From contig DTSJ01000431.1 in the NCBI GenBank assembly GCA_012965445.1, positions 1 to 7,158 of the forward strand: a stretch of 7,158 bases of DNA, given 5' to 3'. Position numbers and translations under genes: made by a program. Shown piece after piece: positions 1 to 6,828 of the stretch (position 1 is its first letter; each line of letters opens with the position of its first letter). The DNA comes from Candidatus Hydrogenedentota bacterium. Lineage in GTDB: Bacteria > Hydrogenedentota > Hydrogenedentia > Hydrogenedentiales > GCA-2746185. The notes under the pieces are model-generated. The model saw only the letters and a list, made by a program, of their open reading frames with translations, made no database searches and was not told the origin of the DNA.

Positions 1-1
1 C

Positions 2-1018
2 GTCGCACTCATGTCCCTCTTTGAAGAAGGCAAATTCTTTCTCGATGACCCCGTATCGAAATACATTCCTGAACTCGGAAACTTGCGCGTTGTCGTAGAC
101 CCGACTGATCGCGGCTCGGGCCCGACGTTTAATCTGCCCTCGGAAAGCGAAGCGAATGCTCCGTCAGCCGCGCCAAAGGAATCGAGCCTCGAAACAGTAC
201 CGGCCAACCGCGACATCACCATCCGCGATCTGCTGCGGCACACCGCTGGCCTCACCTACGGCTTCTTCGGTAACACCGATGTCGACAAAGCCTACCAGGA
301 ACTCGGAATCCTTCTCACCGACCGGAATCTCGCCGACATGGTCGCCAAAGTCGGGAAAACACCGCTCCTCTTTCAACCCGGCGAACGCTGGCACTACAGC
401 ATCTCCGTAGATGTCCAGGGACGGCTCGTAGAAGTACTTTCCGGTAAATCCTTCGACGTGTTTCTTCAGGAGCGCATCTTCGAACCGCTCGGCATGACCG
501 ACACTGGGTTCTACGCCCCGAAAGAGAAACTCAGCCGACTCTCCAAAATGTACACGCCCTCACAAGAAGGCGGCATTGAGCCAGCGCCTGAATTCATGTC
601 CCGCAACTTCGTCGCCAAACCAGCACTCTTCTCCGGCGGCGGCGGCCTCGTTTCAAGCACGGGCGACTACGCACGCTTCTGCCAAATGCTTCTCAACGGC
701 GGCACACTCGACGGACACCGCATCCTCAGCCGCACCACCATCGAACTCATGACCAAAGACCACTGTCAGACTGCGGACATCGGCATGCGCTCAGGCGGCA
801 ACAGCTTCGGGCTCGGTTTTCAGGTTGCCCTCGATCAGGGACGCTCCGGTTCGCCCGTATCCGAAGGCACCTACAGTTGGGGTGGCGCCGCAGGCACAAA
901 ATTCTGGATCGACCCGAAAGAAGACCTCATCGGCATCTACATGGTACAAACACTTCCCCACATCGGCACATTCGGCGAAGTATTCAAAAACATGGTCTAC
1001 CAATCCATCGACGACTAA
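2..1018 (+). CDS. Beta-lactamase-family serine hydrolase (class C/esterase type), N-terminus missing
   Basis: This is a partial gene that is open through the left edge. The codons before the first internal ATG at 11 read V-A-L in frame, giving ALMSLFEEGKFFLDDPV, a stretch normally found well inside this family just after the catalytic Ser-x-x-Lys. The nucleophile motif is therefore upstream of the window. Counting from that ATG, visible landmarks are LLRHTAGLTYGF (74-85), the tyrosine motif WHYSIS (127-132) with Tyr129 as probable general base, GGGGLVSSTGDYARF (209-223), and WGGAAGTKFWIDP (290-302), which replaces the KTG motif as in esterase-type members. Residues about 31-66 form a Ser/Pro/Glu-rich insertion before the TIRDLLRHT segment. 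Members hydrolyse esters, amides or D-amino-acid peptides, and true beta-lactam hydrolysis cannot be inferred. The stop lies 19 bases before the R2lox start, so co-transcription is likely. The family call is firm; the substrate is unknown. Confidence 0.93.
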   Translation, partial: VALMSLFEEGKFFLDDPVSKYIPELGNLRVVVDPTDRGSGPTFNLPSESEANAPSAAPKESSLETVPANRDITIRDLLRHTAGLTYGFFGNTDVDKAYQELGILLTDRNLADMVAKVGKTPLLFQPGERWHYSISVDVQGRLVEVLSGKSFDVFLQERIFEPLGMTDTGFYAPKEKLSRLSKMYTPSQEGGIEPAPEFMSRNFVAKPALFSGGGGLVSSTGDYARFCQMLLNGGTLDGHRILSRTTIELMTKDHCQTADIGMRSGGNSFGLGFQVALDQGRSGSPVSEGTYSWGGAAGTKFWIDPKEDLIGIYMVQTLPHIGTFGEVFKNMVYQSIDD

Positions 1019-1037
1019 ACGAACAGGAATTAGCATT

Positions 1038-1865
1038 ATGGCATTAAGTTTCGACACCTTCCCGATGCAGGAAATCCGCAAAGGAAGAGCACTCTGCTGG
1101 GATCCCCACGCGATAGACTTCTCCCAGGACAAAGAAGACTGGCTCAATCTCAACCCCGATGAACAGAAGCTCCTGCTGGGACAAGTCTTCGGCTTTCTCA
1201 TAGGCGAACGCGCCGTTGCACACGATCTCGCTCCACTCCAGGGCGCCCTGCGAAGAGAACGCGGCCACATGGACGAAGAAATGTACATCACCCAGCAGCT
1301 CTTCGAAGAATCCACCCACGTAGAATTCTTCCAACGCTGGATGGACGAAGTGCTGCCCGGCAAACTCGGAGAAGACATCCCCTACCCGCCAGGCGAGCCC
1401 TCCGAAATTATCCGCGAACTCCTTCCCAAATACTTGAACGCGCTCAACACCGATCACTCCCCGGAAGCACAAATGCGCGCCGTGGTCATTTACCATCAAA
1501 TCGTGGAAGGCGTTCAGGCAGAAGTAGGCTACGAACTCTTCTACGGAGCCATGGATCCGCTTGGCATCCTGCCCGGCCTCCGCGAAGGCGTCCGCAACAT
1601 TCAAAAAGACGAGTCACGCCACATCGCCTTTGGTACCTATCTGGCCCAGAGGATCATCCGAGATTTCCCGCAGACCAAAGATGTGTTTATCGAGAACATG
1701 GATGGTCTTCTCGACGTAGCACTCGAAGGAATGGACCGAATCTTCAAACCCTACACCGAGCCATACCCCTTCGGATTCAAAACCGAAACCTTTACTCAGC
1801 TGACCCGCACCCTCCACGCACGTCGCCGTGAATCGGTCCTGCAGGGCCATCTCGTCACTCAATAG
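1038..1865 (+). CDS. R2-like ligand-binding oxidase (R2lox), Mn/Fe ferritin-like protein
   Basis: The product is 275 residues, related to ribonucleotide reductase R2 but of the ligand-binding oxidase type (Mycobacterium tuberculosis Rv0233, Geobacillus kaustophilus R2lox). Metal ligands are visible in family order: Glu57 (IGERAVAHDL), Glu91 and His94 (FEESTHVEFF), Glu157 (YHQIVEG), Glu192 and His195 (DESRHIAFG). Val60 and Tyr152 occupy the positions that form the Tyr-Val ether cross-link in characterised members, so an assembled Mn(III)/Fe(III) site is expected. The N-terminal IDFSQD (26-31) is also typical. Family members bind a long-chain fatty acid in a hydrophobic tunnel, and their physiological reaction is not settled. 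The protein is somewhat shorter than the roughly 300-residue relatives, mainly at the C-terminus. The start at 1038 is chosen because AGGA (1025-1028) precedes it by 9 bases; the frame stays open upstream, but there it overlaps the hydrolase gene and has no family similarity. It converges on a metal-regulated operon. Confidence 0.95.
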   Translation: MALSFDTFPMQEIRKGRALCWDPHAIDFSQDKEDWLNLNPDEQKLLLGQVFGFLIGERAVAHDLAPLQGALRRERGHMDEEMYITQQLFEESTHVEFFQRWMDEVLPGKLGEDIPYPPGEPSEIIRELLPKYLNALNTDHSPEAQMRAVVIYHQIVEGVQAEVGYELFYGAMDPLGILPGLREGVRNIQKDESRHIAFGTYLAQRIIRDFPQTKDVFIENMDGLLDVALEGMDRIFKPYTEPYPFGFKTETFTQLTRTLHARRRESVLQGHLVTQ

Positions 1866-1882
1866 CGTGTTATCTTCATGCC

Positions 1883-2341
1883 CTAGTTCTCTGAACTATC
1901 GTACCGCGCCCTGAGCAGCGCATTCATGCCCTCATGCTCGCCAATGAAATCGCACAACATATCCAATCGTTCCACAAAAGCATCATCCACCTGATGCTCA
2001 AGCCGACAAGCCTCCTGATCCGCCAAGTTATCATCGTACCCCAATACCTCCCTCAGAAACCGATACAAGGTCTCATGACGCTCTGTAAGCTTGTCCGCGA
2101 TCGACTGCCCCTGCTTCGTCAAATCGACATACCCGTAGGCCTTGTGCGTAACAAGGTTCTGCTCCGACAACTCCCGGACAGCACGCGATACCGCCGGACG
2201 ACTCACCTGCACCTGCGCCGCAATATCGCTCACGCTACAAACCTTGTCGCGCGTCAGTAAATCAGCTATCGCCTCTATATACTGCTCCAGAGACGGACTC
2301 ATCTTGCGCGGCGAACCGCTTGACGGACTAAATGTCGGCAT
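1883..2341 (-). CDS. DtxR/MntR-family metal-dependent transcriptional repressor
   Basis: The product is 152 residues and two-domain, lacking the C-terminal SH3-like domain of long DtxR/IdeR proteins, so its size is closer to MntR. After a Ser/Pro-rich leader (1-13) comes MSPSLEQYIEAI, the usual start of the family, then a winged helix-turn-helix (about 36-75; recognition helix near SRPAVSRAVREL, 47-58) and the dimerisation/metal domain (about 85-150). By eye, the metal-site positions are Gln20 (Asp8 in MntR, Met10 in DtxR), Glu23, His89, Cys112, Glu115 and His116. EACRLEH resembles iron-sensing DtxR/IdeR more than MntR. With metal bound, such proteins repress uptake genes. This is the last gene of the operon, 23 bases after the permease stop, so autoregulation is likely. 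GGAG (2349-2352) sits 7 bases before the ATG at 2341. An alternative start at Met14 (2302) has no good ribosome binding site but matches MntR length. Confidence 0.92.
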   Translation of the reverse strand: MPTFSPSSGSPRKMSPSLEQYIEAIADLLTRDKVCSVSDIAAQVQVSRPAVSRAVRELSEQNLVTHKAYGYVDLTKQGQSIADKLTERHETLYRFLREVLGYDDNLADQEACRLEHQVDDAFVERLDMLCDFIGEHEGMNALLRARYDSSEN

Positions 2342-2364
2342 ACTACTTCTCCAAAGCTAAATCG

Positions 2365-3144
2365 CTATCCAACCCACCTGCGAATCCAGAAACTGCACTG
2401 GTCAAGCAGAAACACGACCACACTAATCACTACCAGCAGTACCGCAACGCGGTTATACTGAAAACTCTGCGTATACATCAGAATATAAGTGCCGATTCCC
2501 CCGGCCCCTACAATACCCAACACCGTCGCATCCCGAAAGTTCATCTCGAAGCGATAAATGGTAAACGCGACCACCTGCGGAATGCTCTGAGAAAAAACGC
2601 CGTACTGCAGCGTCTGTACCCAGGACGCCCCGGTTCCCCGAATCGCATCCACGATCCCCGCCTCAGCCGTCTCAAACTCTTCGGCATAAAACTTCGACAA
2701 CATCCCGATCGAATGCAGCGCAACAGCAAGCACCCCCGGAAACGGCCCCAATCCGACCGCCGCGACAAATAAAACGGCGATCACAATAATTGGTATCGAA
2801 CGCATCACACCAAGCATCATCTTAATCGGCATCGCGATCCACGCAGGCGTCACATTCGATGCCGCCAGAAAACCCAGCGGTAGCGACACAAGTATCGCCA
2901 GAAAAGTCCCACCAACGGCAATCGTCAAAGTCTCCAGCGTCGCCTTCACCACCAGCTCCGTCACACTCCAGTCCGGCGGCACCATACGCGAAAAAAACTC
3001 CAGCATATTCGGCCCCGAATCAAACAAGCGCGCAAGATTGAACTCCGCCTGACCAAAGCACCAGAACACCACCGCCAAACCGAGCGTCCCGATCCCCAGC
3101 TGAATCAGCTTCCGGTTCTGCCAGCGTTTTTGAAGTTGCGTCAT
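2365..3144 (-). CDS. PhnE-type ABC transporter permease
   Basis: The product is a 259-residue inner-membrane permease of the phosphonate/phosphite (PhnE/PtxC) type. A charged N-terminus (MTQLQKRWQNRK) precedes a first membrane segment at about 14-31. Further hydrophobic segments lie at roughly 66-95, 103-128, 130-150, 190-220 and 232-249. The cytoplasmic loop that docks the ATPase (EAA loop) is visible around 159-190, with EAGIVDAIRGTGASW at 161-175. The family motif MNFRDATVLGIVGAGGIG occupies 201-218. It should form a homodimeric channel powered by the ATPase encoded just upstream. Its ATG follows that gene's stop with a single intervening base, and AAGGTGG in the preceding codons supplies the ribosome binding site. 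The fold and family are clear. The transported substrate is not, because a DtxR-type regulator and a haem enzyme surround it rather than phosphonate catabolic genes. Confidence 0.93.
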   Translation of the reverse strand: MTQLQKRWQNRKLIQLGIGTLGLAVVFWCFGQAEFNLARLFDSGPNMLEFFSRMVPPDWSVTELVVKATLETLTIAVGGTFLAILVSLPLGFLAASNVTPAWIAMPIKMMLGVMRSIPIIVIAVLFVAAVGLGPFPGVLAVALHSIGMLSKFYAEEFETAEAGIVDAIRGTGASWVQTLQYGVFSQSIPQVVAFTIYRFEMNFRDATVLGIVGAGGIGTYILMYTQSFQYNRVAVLLVVISVVVFLLDQCSFWIRRWVG

Positions 3145-3145
3145 C

Positions 3146-3934
3146 TCAAACCACCTTCATCGGCGCAGGAGCAGCCGCTTCCTCAACCGCACCCGCATAA
3201 ATAAACTCTTCATCCGTCTCCAAAAGCGCGTCCGGAGGCCCGTCGAACACGACCTTCCCCTCATGCAGCCCAATCACCCGCGTAGCAAACATTCGCGCAA
3301 GCCTCGGCTGATGCAGATTGACTATCAGCGTCTCCTCACGCCGACTCGTACACGAAACCAGCAGCTCCAGCGCATCCTCCGCCAGTTCAGGATCAAGATT
3401 CGATATCGGCTCGTCCGCCAGAATCACAGGAGCCTCCTGCATCAACGCGCGCGCAATCGCCGCCCTCTGTTTCTGACCTCCGCTCAACGTATCCGCCCGG
3501 CGCGCGCCCAGGCCTTCAAGCTCCACTTCCTGCAAAATCGACTCCGCCTTCCCCCATTCGCTCTGCGGATAGATTCCAAATGCCGATTTCCACCACGGCA
3601 CACGCCCCAGCGCACCCGTCAGCACATTGCGAACCACACTCATCCGCGGCACCAGATTAAACTCCTGATCCACCATCGCCACATGCTGCTGAGTTTCATA
3701 CTGACCAATCTGAGATTGGTCTTCGCCAAATACCTTCACCGTCCCCCGCGTAGCACGTAGTCGTCCCTTGAGCAGCCGCGACAACGTCGTCTTCCCCGAA
3801 CCACTCTTGCCCAGCACAAACACCCGCTCACCGGGCATGATCACCACATCGCGTATGTCGAGTACACACGCTTCGCCATACCGCACCTGAACGTCGTGCA
3901 GCTCAATGATCGGTTTCGAAGAATCAATCGTCAT
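3146..3934 (-). CDS. PhnC-type ABC transporter ATP-binding protein
   Basis: The product is a 262-residue cytoplasmic ATPase with a complete motif set: Walker A GKSGSGKTT (42-50, Lys48), Q-loop Gln90 (MVDQEFNLVP), signature LSGGQKQR (150-157), Walker B ILADEP (171-176, catalytic Glu175), D-loop SNLDP (178-182) and switch His208 (NLHQP). The segment RMSVVRNVLTGALGR (97-111) following the Q-loop is characteristic of PhnC-type ATPases. The last 12 residues (EEAAAPAPMKVV) form an Ala/Pro-rich tail. The gene is third in the operon, 4 bases after the binding-protein stop. Its own ribosome binding site is weak (AAAG near 3947), which suggests translational coupling. It should energise import through the PhnE-like permease. 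All catalytic residues are present, so it is predicted to be active. The substrate cannot be read from the ATPase. Confidence 0.95.
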   Translation of the reverse strand: MTIDSSKPIIELHDVQVRYGEACVLDIRDVVIMPGERVFVLGKSGSGKTTLSRLLKGRLRATRGTVKVFGEDQSQIGQYETQQHVAMVDQEFNLVPRMSVVRNVLTGALGRVPWWKSAFGIYPQSEWGKAESILQEVELEGLGARRADTLSGGQKQRAAIARALMQEAPVILADEPISNLDPELAEDALELLVSCTSRREETLIVNLHQPRLARMFATRVIGLHEGKVVFDGPPDALLETDEEFIYAGAVEEAAAPAPMKVV

Positions 3935-3938
3935 ATAG

Positions 3939-4799
3939 TTACTTTATAAAATCGTAATCCCGTGCAATCGCTTCAACCTCGGAAAAAGTCTCATGCGTCA
4001 CTTTCACATATCCATCGACGCCATACAAATTCTTCAGCAAACCCTTGTCCGGCCCGTCCTGAATTTTCAGCAGCGCGTTCTGCAATGCGCTCGTCCGCGA
4101 TTCCGAAAGATCCTTCCGGACCACCACACAATGCGACGGAAGCGGCTTCGACTCACCCACATAAATCACTTCATCGCGTTCCTCAGGCCGAAGCAGACTG
4201 TACGCAAATTGGCCAATGGCCGCTGCATCCACAAAGTTGTTGTACACCGCGCGAATCGCCTGCTCGTCTCCGCCGGCAAAATACATCCGCTTAAAGAAAT
4301 CCGTCGCGTCCTTTTTTACCAACCCCTCAGCCTTGAACAATTCCATGGGATACAAATACCCCGAAGACGATATCGGGTCCACAAAAGCAATCGATTTGCC
4401 CTTCAGATCCGCGAGCTTTTTTATACCACTGTCCTTACGCACGAATATCCGCGAAGTATACGTCGGCTTCCCCTTATACACCTCGCCCAGTATCGGCCGC
4501 GCGCCGGCAAACGAATGCGCCATCACATACTGAAGCGGCCCCATGAAACCCATGTCAGCCGTGCCGTTCTTCAACGCCTCAACCACCGCGCCATAGTTCG
4601 TCGCCACATAATGCTTGATCGAAACCCCCAGTTCCTTCTCAAGATATGCAACCACAGGCTCAACATCATCCGCCAGCTGCTCCGGATTCTGATACGCAAT
4701 GAAAACGATACGCAGCTCTTTGTCAGATTCGCTCGCCGAAGCATGTAATCCAAGACATGGAATCAGCAACACACTCACTATCATTCTCAACGATTTCAT
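3939..4799 (-). CDS. PhnD-type periplasmic substrate-binding protein
   Basis: The product is a 286-residue precursor. A Sec signal peptide (MKSLRMIVSVLLIPCLGLHASA, cleavage probably after residue 22) includes a Cys at 15, but the surrounding LLIPC is a poor lipobox, so a soluble periplasmic protein is favoured. The mature part is the phosphate/phosphite/phosphonate-type fold: ELRIVFIAY (28-36), YVATNYGAVVEAL (64-76), ADMGFMGPLQYVMA (81-94), KPTYTSRIFVRKDSGI (111-126), DPISSSGYLYP (141-151), GGDEQAIRAVYNNFVDAAAIG (176-196) and a distal PLPSHCVVVRKDLSE (219-233). Tyr69, Tyr114 and Ser144-146 match ligand-contacting positions of E. coli PhnD, but Asp178 and His223 stand where PhnD has His and Asp. 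AGGG 7 bases before the ATG is a good ribosome binding site; it lies within the 13 bases after the cytochrome stop. It delivers ligand to the PhnC/PhnE pair encoded downstream. The family is certain; the ligand is unknown. Confidence 0.94.
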   Translation of the reverse strand: MKSLRMIVSVLLIPCLGLHASASESDKELRIVFIAYQNPEQLADDVEPVVAYLEKELGVSIKHYVATNYGAVVEALKNGTADMGFMGPLQYVMAHSFAGARPILGEVYKGKPTYTSRIFVRKDSGIKKLADLKGKSIAFVDPISSSGYLYPMELFKAEGLVKKDATDFFKRMYFAGGDEQAIRAVYNNFVDAAAIGQFAYSLLRPEERDEVIYVGESKPLPSHCVVVRKDLSESRTSALQNALLKIQDGPDKGLLKNLYGVDGYVKVTHETFSEVEAIARDYDFIK

Positions 4800-4812
4800 T
4801 ACTCTACCCTTT

Positions 4813-6726
4813 CTATTTCAACACGTCTGCATGCTCGGCATACATCGCGCGATATTCGTCAACCAGTGCATCCACCTGTTCAGTTTCACCCTGCTCATTC
4901 GCAATATATGCTTTATCCATCAGCGAAGCCATCTTGTCCAGCGTCCCCAAATGCGACGTGTCCTGCACGTCCCACTTGTGCGCCTGAATCTCAGCCGATA
5001 TCGTCTCAAAAATCATCGAAACCATATCAGGCTTGTTCAATCCCTTCACATACTCATACGAAGACAGGAAGAAACTGAACTCCTCCATCTCAGGCTCAAG
5101 CGTGTAAATCGAATCTTCAAACGGCTCGTCGCCGCCGCCAATCGCTTCCAGATACGTATTCAAATCCGACTTCTCACCATTCGTCAGTTCAAGCGAATAC
5201 TCTGTATCGAAAAAATCGATCACCTCCGGCAGCGTCGCAAGACTGCCGTTGTGCATATAAGGAGGTGTATTCAAAACACTCAACAGCGTCGGCGTATCCA
5301 GCGCTCGATCCATCGAGTACTCGCTGCTTCCTCCAGCGCTCCCCACGTCATGTCGAAGTCCGTCAATAAAATGGTTTGAAGGTATATGACACGAAGCACA
5401 GCTCATGTCGTTCATCTGCGCATAAGGCTTGCTGAACAAAACCTCGCCCCGTTTCGCCGAATCCGAAGCCGTATCGTTCAACTTCCCGTGCTTCGTCATC
5501 TGCGCGTTCGGCAGAAAATCAAACTCATTCATATACGCGATCAACGCATCCATCAACACAGGATCAGGCTCAGATCCGTTGAACTCATTCATAATCACAT
5601 TGCGCGTAAATTCGCGTAGCGATGTAAACCGTCCGTTCCGCCCGTAGGGAGCCGTAAACCGAATCCCGCGCAAATCAGGGACATCCACGGGATCGAAATG
5701 ACCGTTGTTCGCATGAGGCGCGAAGAAATTGTTACTCGCGTCCAGTCCACCCGCCGCACTCGAAAGACCAGCGATAAACAATCCTGCACTCGTCGTGCCT
5801 TTATTGTGGCAGGTATTGCAGCTCATCTGCAGCGACCGCGCGGGGTCGCCAAAGATATACGGGCTGTCAAACGCCAAATCACCGAACGCGATCAGTGGCG
5901 TATCCATTTCATTCACACCTCGCTCTACCATGTTCAAAATCTGGCGCGGACGCGGCAACTGTTTATTCAGATCCGATCCCGGCGCAAGTTTCACCGGAAT
6001 AGACGCCGAAGCATCGTAACTCGCACTCCGATACGGCACCGGATACATCCAACGCGAAGGATCTGCTTCATACTTCGATCCGTAGTTCGCAAGTATATAC
6101 TCCGTGATCGTTTTCGAGGCATCACCAAACCGCTCAACGTCCGCCGGGATTGCCCCGACGCCCAACAGCCCCGGAGACCCCAAAGCGCTGGAAGCATCCA
6201 GCCATGCAAATCCGAGTTCCCGATGCATCGCGGAATCTGTCGCCTTCAGTTCATGTTCGAAAGCGACAAAGATATACCGTGCGATCTCAAAATGCGACAA
6301 TGCTTCCTCGTAATTCGTTATCTGCGAACGTGCATACGCCAGGTGTGCCGCAAGTCCGTGCGCAACCGCCTCTGTCGACAACTCAAACAACGCCTTAGAA
6401 GACTTCCTCCGCATCGTCGGCGTTGCAAGACTGACCGCTGCTTCCGCACGAACCATCTCAATCACCGCCGAAGAGTTCCGCGCATATACACTCCCGCGAT
6501 CCGAATCTATCATAGAAAGTTCTTTCGCGATGACACGCGCATCTTTCTCAACCTCATCCCAGCGCACCGGATTCAGATTCACCGAAAACGCCAGACGACG
6601 ATACGACTCCACCATCGGATGAAACTGCTCCACGGGAACAATGTGCGCCGAAGTTTCGATCGACACGCCCACTATCACGAGAACCGCGATTCCCAATCGA
6701 GCAAAAAAACAACTGTTTGGACTCAT
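4813..6726 (-). CDS. Periplasmic di-haem cytochrome c peroxidase/MauG-like protein with extra N-terminal helical domain
   Basis: The product is 637 residues, much longer than usual bacterial di-haem peroxidases (roughly 320-400). A signal peptide (about 1-27, ending ETSA) precedes a His/Glu-containing, probably helical domain (about 30-210) that I do not recognise. The catalytic half holds two haem c attachment sites, CNTCH (303-307) and CASCH (443-447). Each is followed by the family's structural motif: PDLRGIRFTAPYGRNGR (350-366) and TPTLLSVLNTPPYMHNGS (478-495). AFDSPYIFGDPARS (284-297) leads into the first haem. A helical tail (about 545-637) has no haem motif. Such enzymes reduce peroxide or oxidise protein or metal substrates in the periplasm. 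The start at 6726 (ATG) is preferred because GGAGG (6734-6738) lies 7 bases upstream; a GTG at 6729 would leave only 4. It is first in the operon, ahead of the transporter genes. The haem class is firm; its reaction is unknown. Confidence 0.9.
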   Translation of the reverse strand: MSPNSCFFARLGIAVLVIVGVSIETSAHIVPVEQFHPMVESYRRLAFSVNLNPVRWDEVEKDARVIAKELSMIDSDRGSVYARNSSAVIEMVRAEAAVSLATPTMRRKSSKALFELSTEAVAHGLAAHLAYARSQITNYEEALSHFEIARYIFVAFEHELKATDSAMHRELGFAWLDASSALGSPGLLGVGAIPADVERFGDASKTITEYILANYGSKYEADPSRWMYPVPYRSASYDASASIPVKLAPGSDLNKQLPRPRQILNMVERGVNEMDTPLIAFGDLAFDSPYIFGDPARSLQMSCNTCHNKGTTSAGLFIAGLSSAAGGLDASNNFFAPHANNGHFDPVDVPDLRGIRFTAPYGRNGRFTSLREFTRNVIMNEFNGSEPDPVLMDALIAYMNEFDFLPNAQMTKHGKLNDTASDSAKRGEVLFSKPYAQMNDMSCASCHIPSNHFIDGLRHDVGSAGGSSEYSMDRALDTPTLLSVLNTPPYMHNGSLATLPEVIDFFDTEYSLELTNGEKSDLNTYLEAIGGGDEPFEDSIYTLEPEMEEFSFFLSSYEYVKGLNKPDMVSMIFETISAEIQAHKWDVQDTSHLGTLDKMASLMDKAYIANEQGETEQVDALVDEYRAMYAEHADVLK

Positions 6727-6733
6727 CACAAAA

Positions 6734-6738
6734 CCTCC
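6734..6738 (-). promoter_or_regulatory. Ribosome binding site GGAGG deciding the cytochrome start
   Basis: GGAGG on the minus strand lies 7 bases before the ATG at 6726 and only 4 bases before the in-frame GTG at 6729. The spacing favours the ATG as the true start of the di-haem protein. Confidence 0.8.
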
Positions 6739-6762
6739 ATCAAGTGCATCTCTTGGCCATTT

Positions 6763-6803
6763 AGTTTAAGGCACGAAAATAATCTGTGCTTACTAAGTTT
6801 AAG
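6763..6803. repeat. Pair of direct AGTTTAAG repeats in the operon leader
   Basis: AGTTTAAG occurs at 6763-6770 and again at 6796-6803, 33 bases apart (about three helical turns) and on the same strand. Flanking bases are partly conserved (TTAGTTTAAGGC and TAAGTTTAAGCT). Both copies lie at or downstream of the predicted transcription start of the minus-strand operon. They could be extra regulator contacts or chance similarity in AT-rich DNA. Confidence 0.35.
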
Positions 6804-6828
6804 CTTGGTTAACATTGTAAGCCTAAGC
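6803..6828. promoter_or_regulatory. Candidate operator: imperfect inverted repeat over the -10 box
   Basis: The 26-base element begins GCTTGG and ends CCTAAGC on the + strand, so its ends form an imperfect inverted repeat centred near 6815-6816, on the -10 box. On the operon strand it contains TTAGGCTTA, similar to half of the DtxR/IdeR box (TTAGGTTAG). A nested pair GCTTAC (6788-6793) and GTAAGC (6817-6822) is also present. The position would let a DtxR-type repressor block RNA polymerase. The operator role is inferred from position and partial resemblance only. Confidence 0.4.

Noticed and set aside
825..1037. In-frame 71-codon extension upstream of the R2lox start
   Set aside because: It overlaps the end of the hydrolase gene in another frame, has low-complexity Ser/Thr/Pro content and no similarity to R2lox. 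The ATG at 1038 has a ribosome binding site and family-typical N-terminus.
1044..1604. Minus-strand open frame (186 codons) opposite R2lox
   Set aside because: It lies wholly within a gene with all R2lox metal ligands and has no recognisable motif; it is produced by codon bias.
1836..1849. Near-palindrome around CCTGCAGG
   Set aside because: It lies inside the R2lox coding sequence, has no loop or T tract, and is well explained by codons.
1866..1882. Possible bidirectional terminator between the R2lox and repressor genes
   Set aside because: The 17-base gap and its flanks contain no stem-loop followed by a T run. The repeated TTCATGCCCT (about 1875-1884 and 1924-1933) is a direct repeat, not a hairpin.
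3939..4799. Lipoprotein anchoring of the PhnD-like protein through Cys15
   Set aside because: The residues before the Cys (LLIP) do not fit a lipobox, while ASA at 20-22 is a normal signal peptidase I site.
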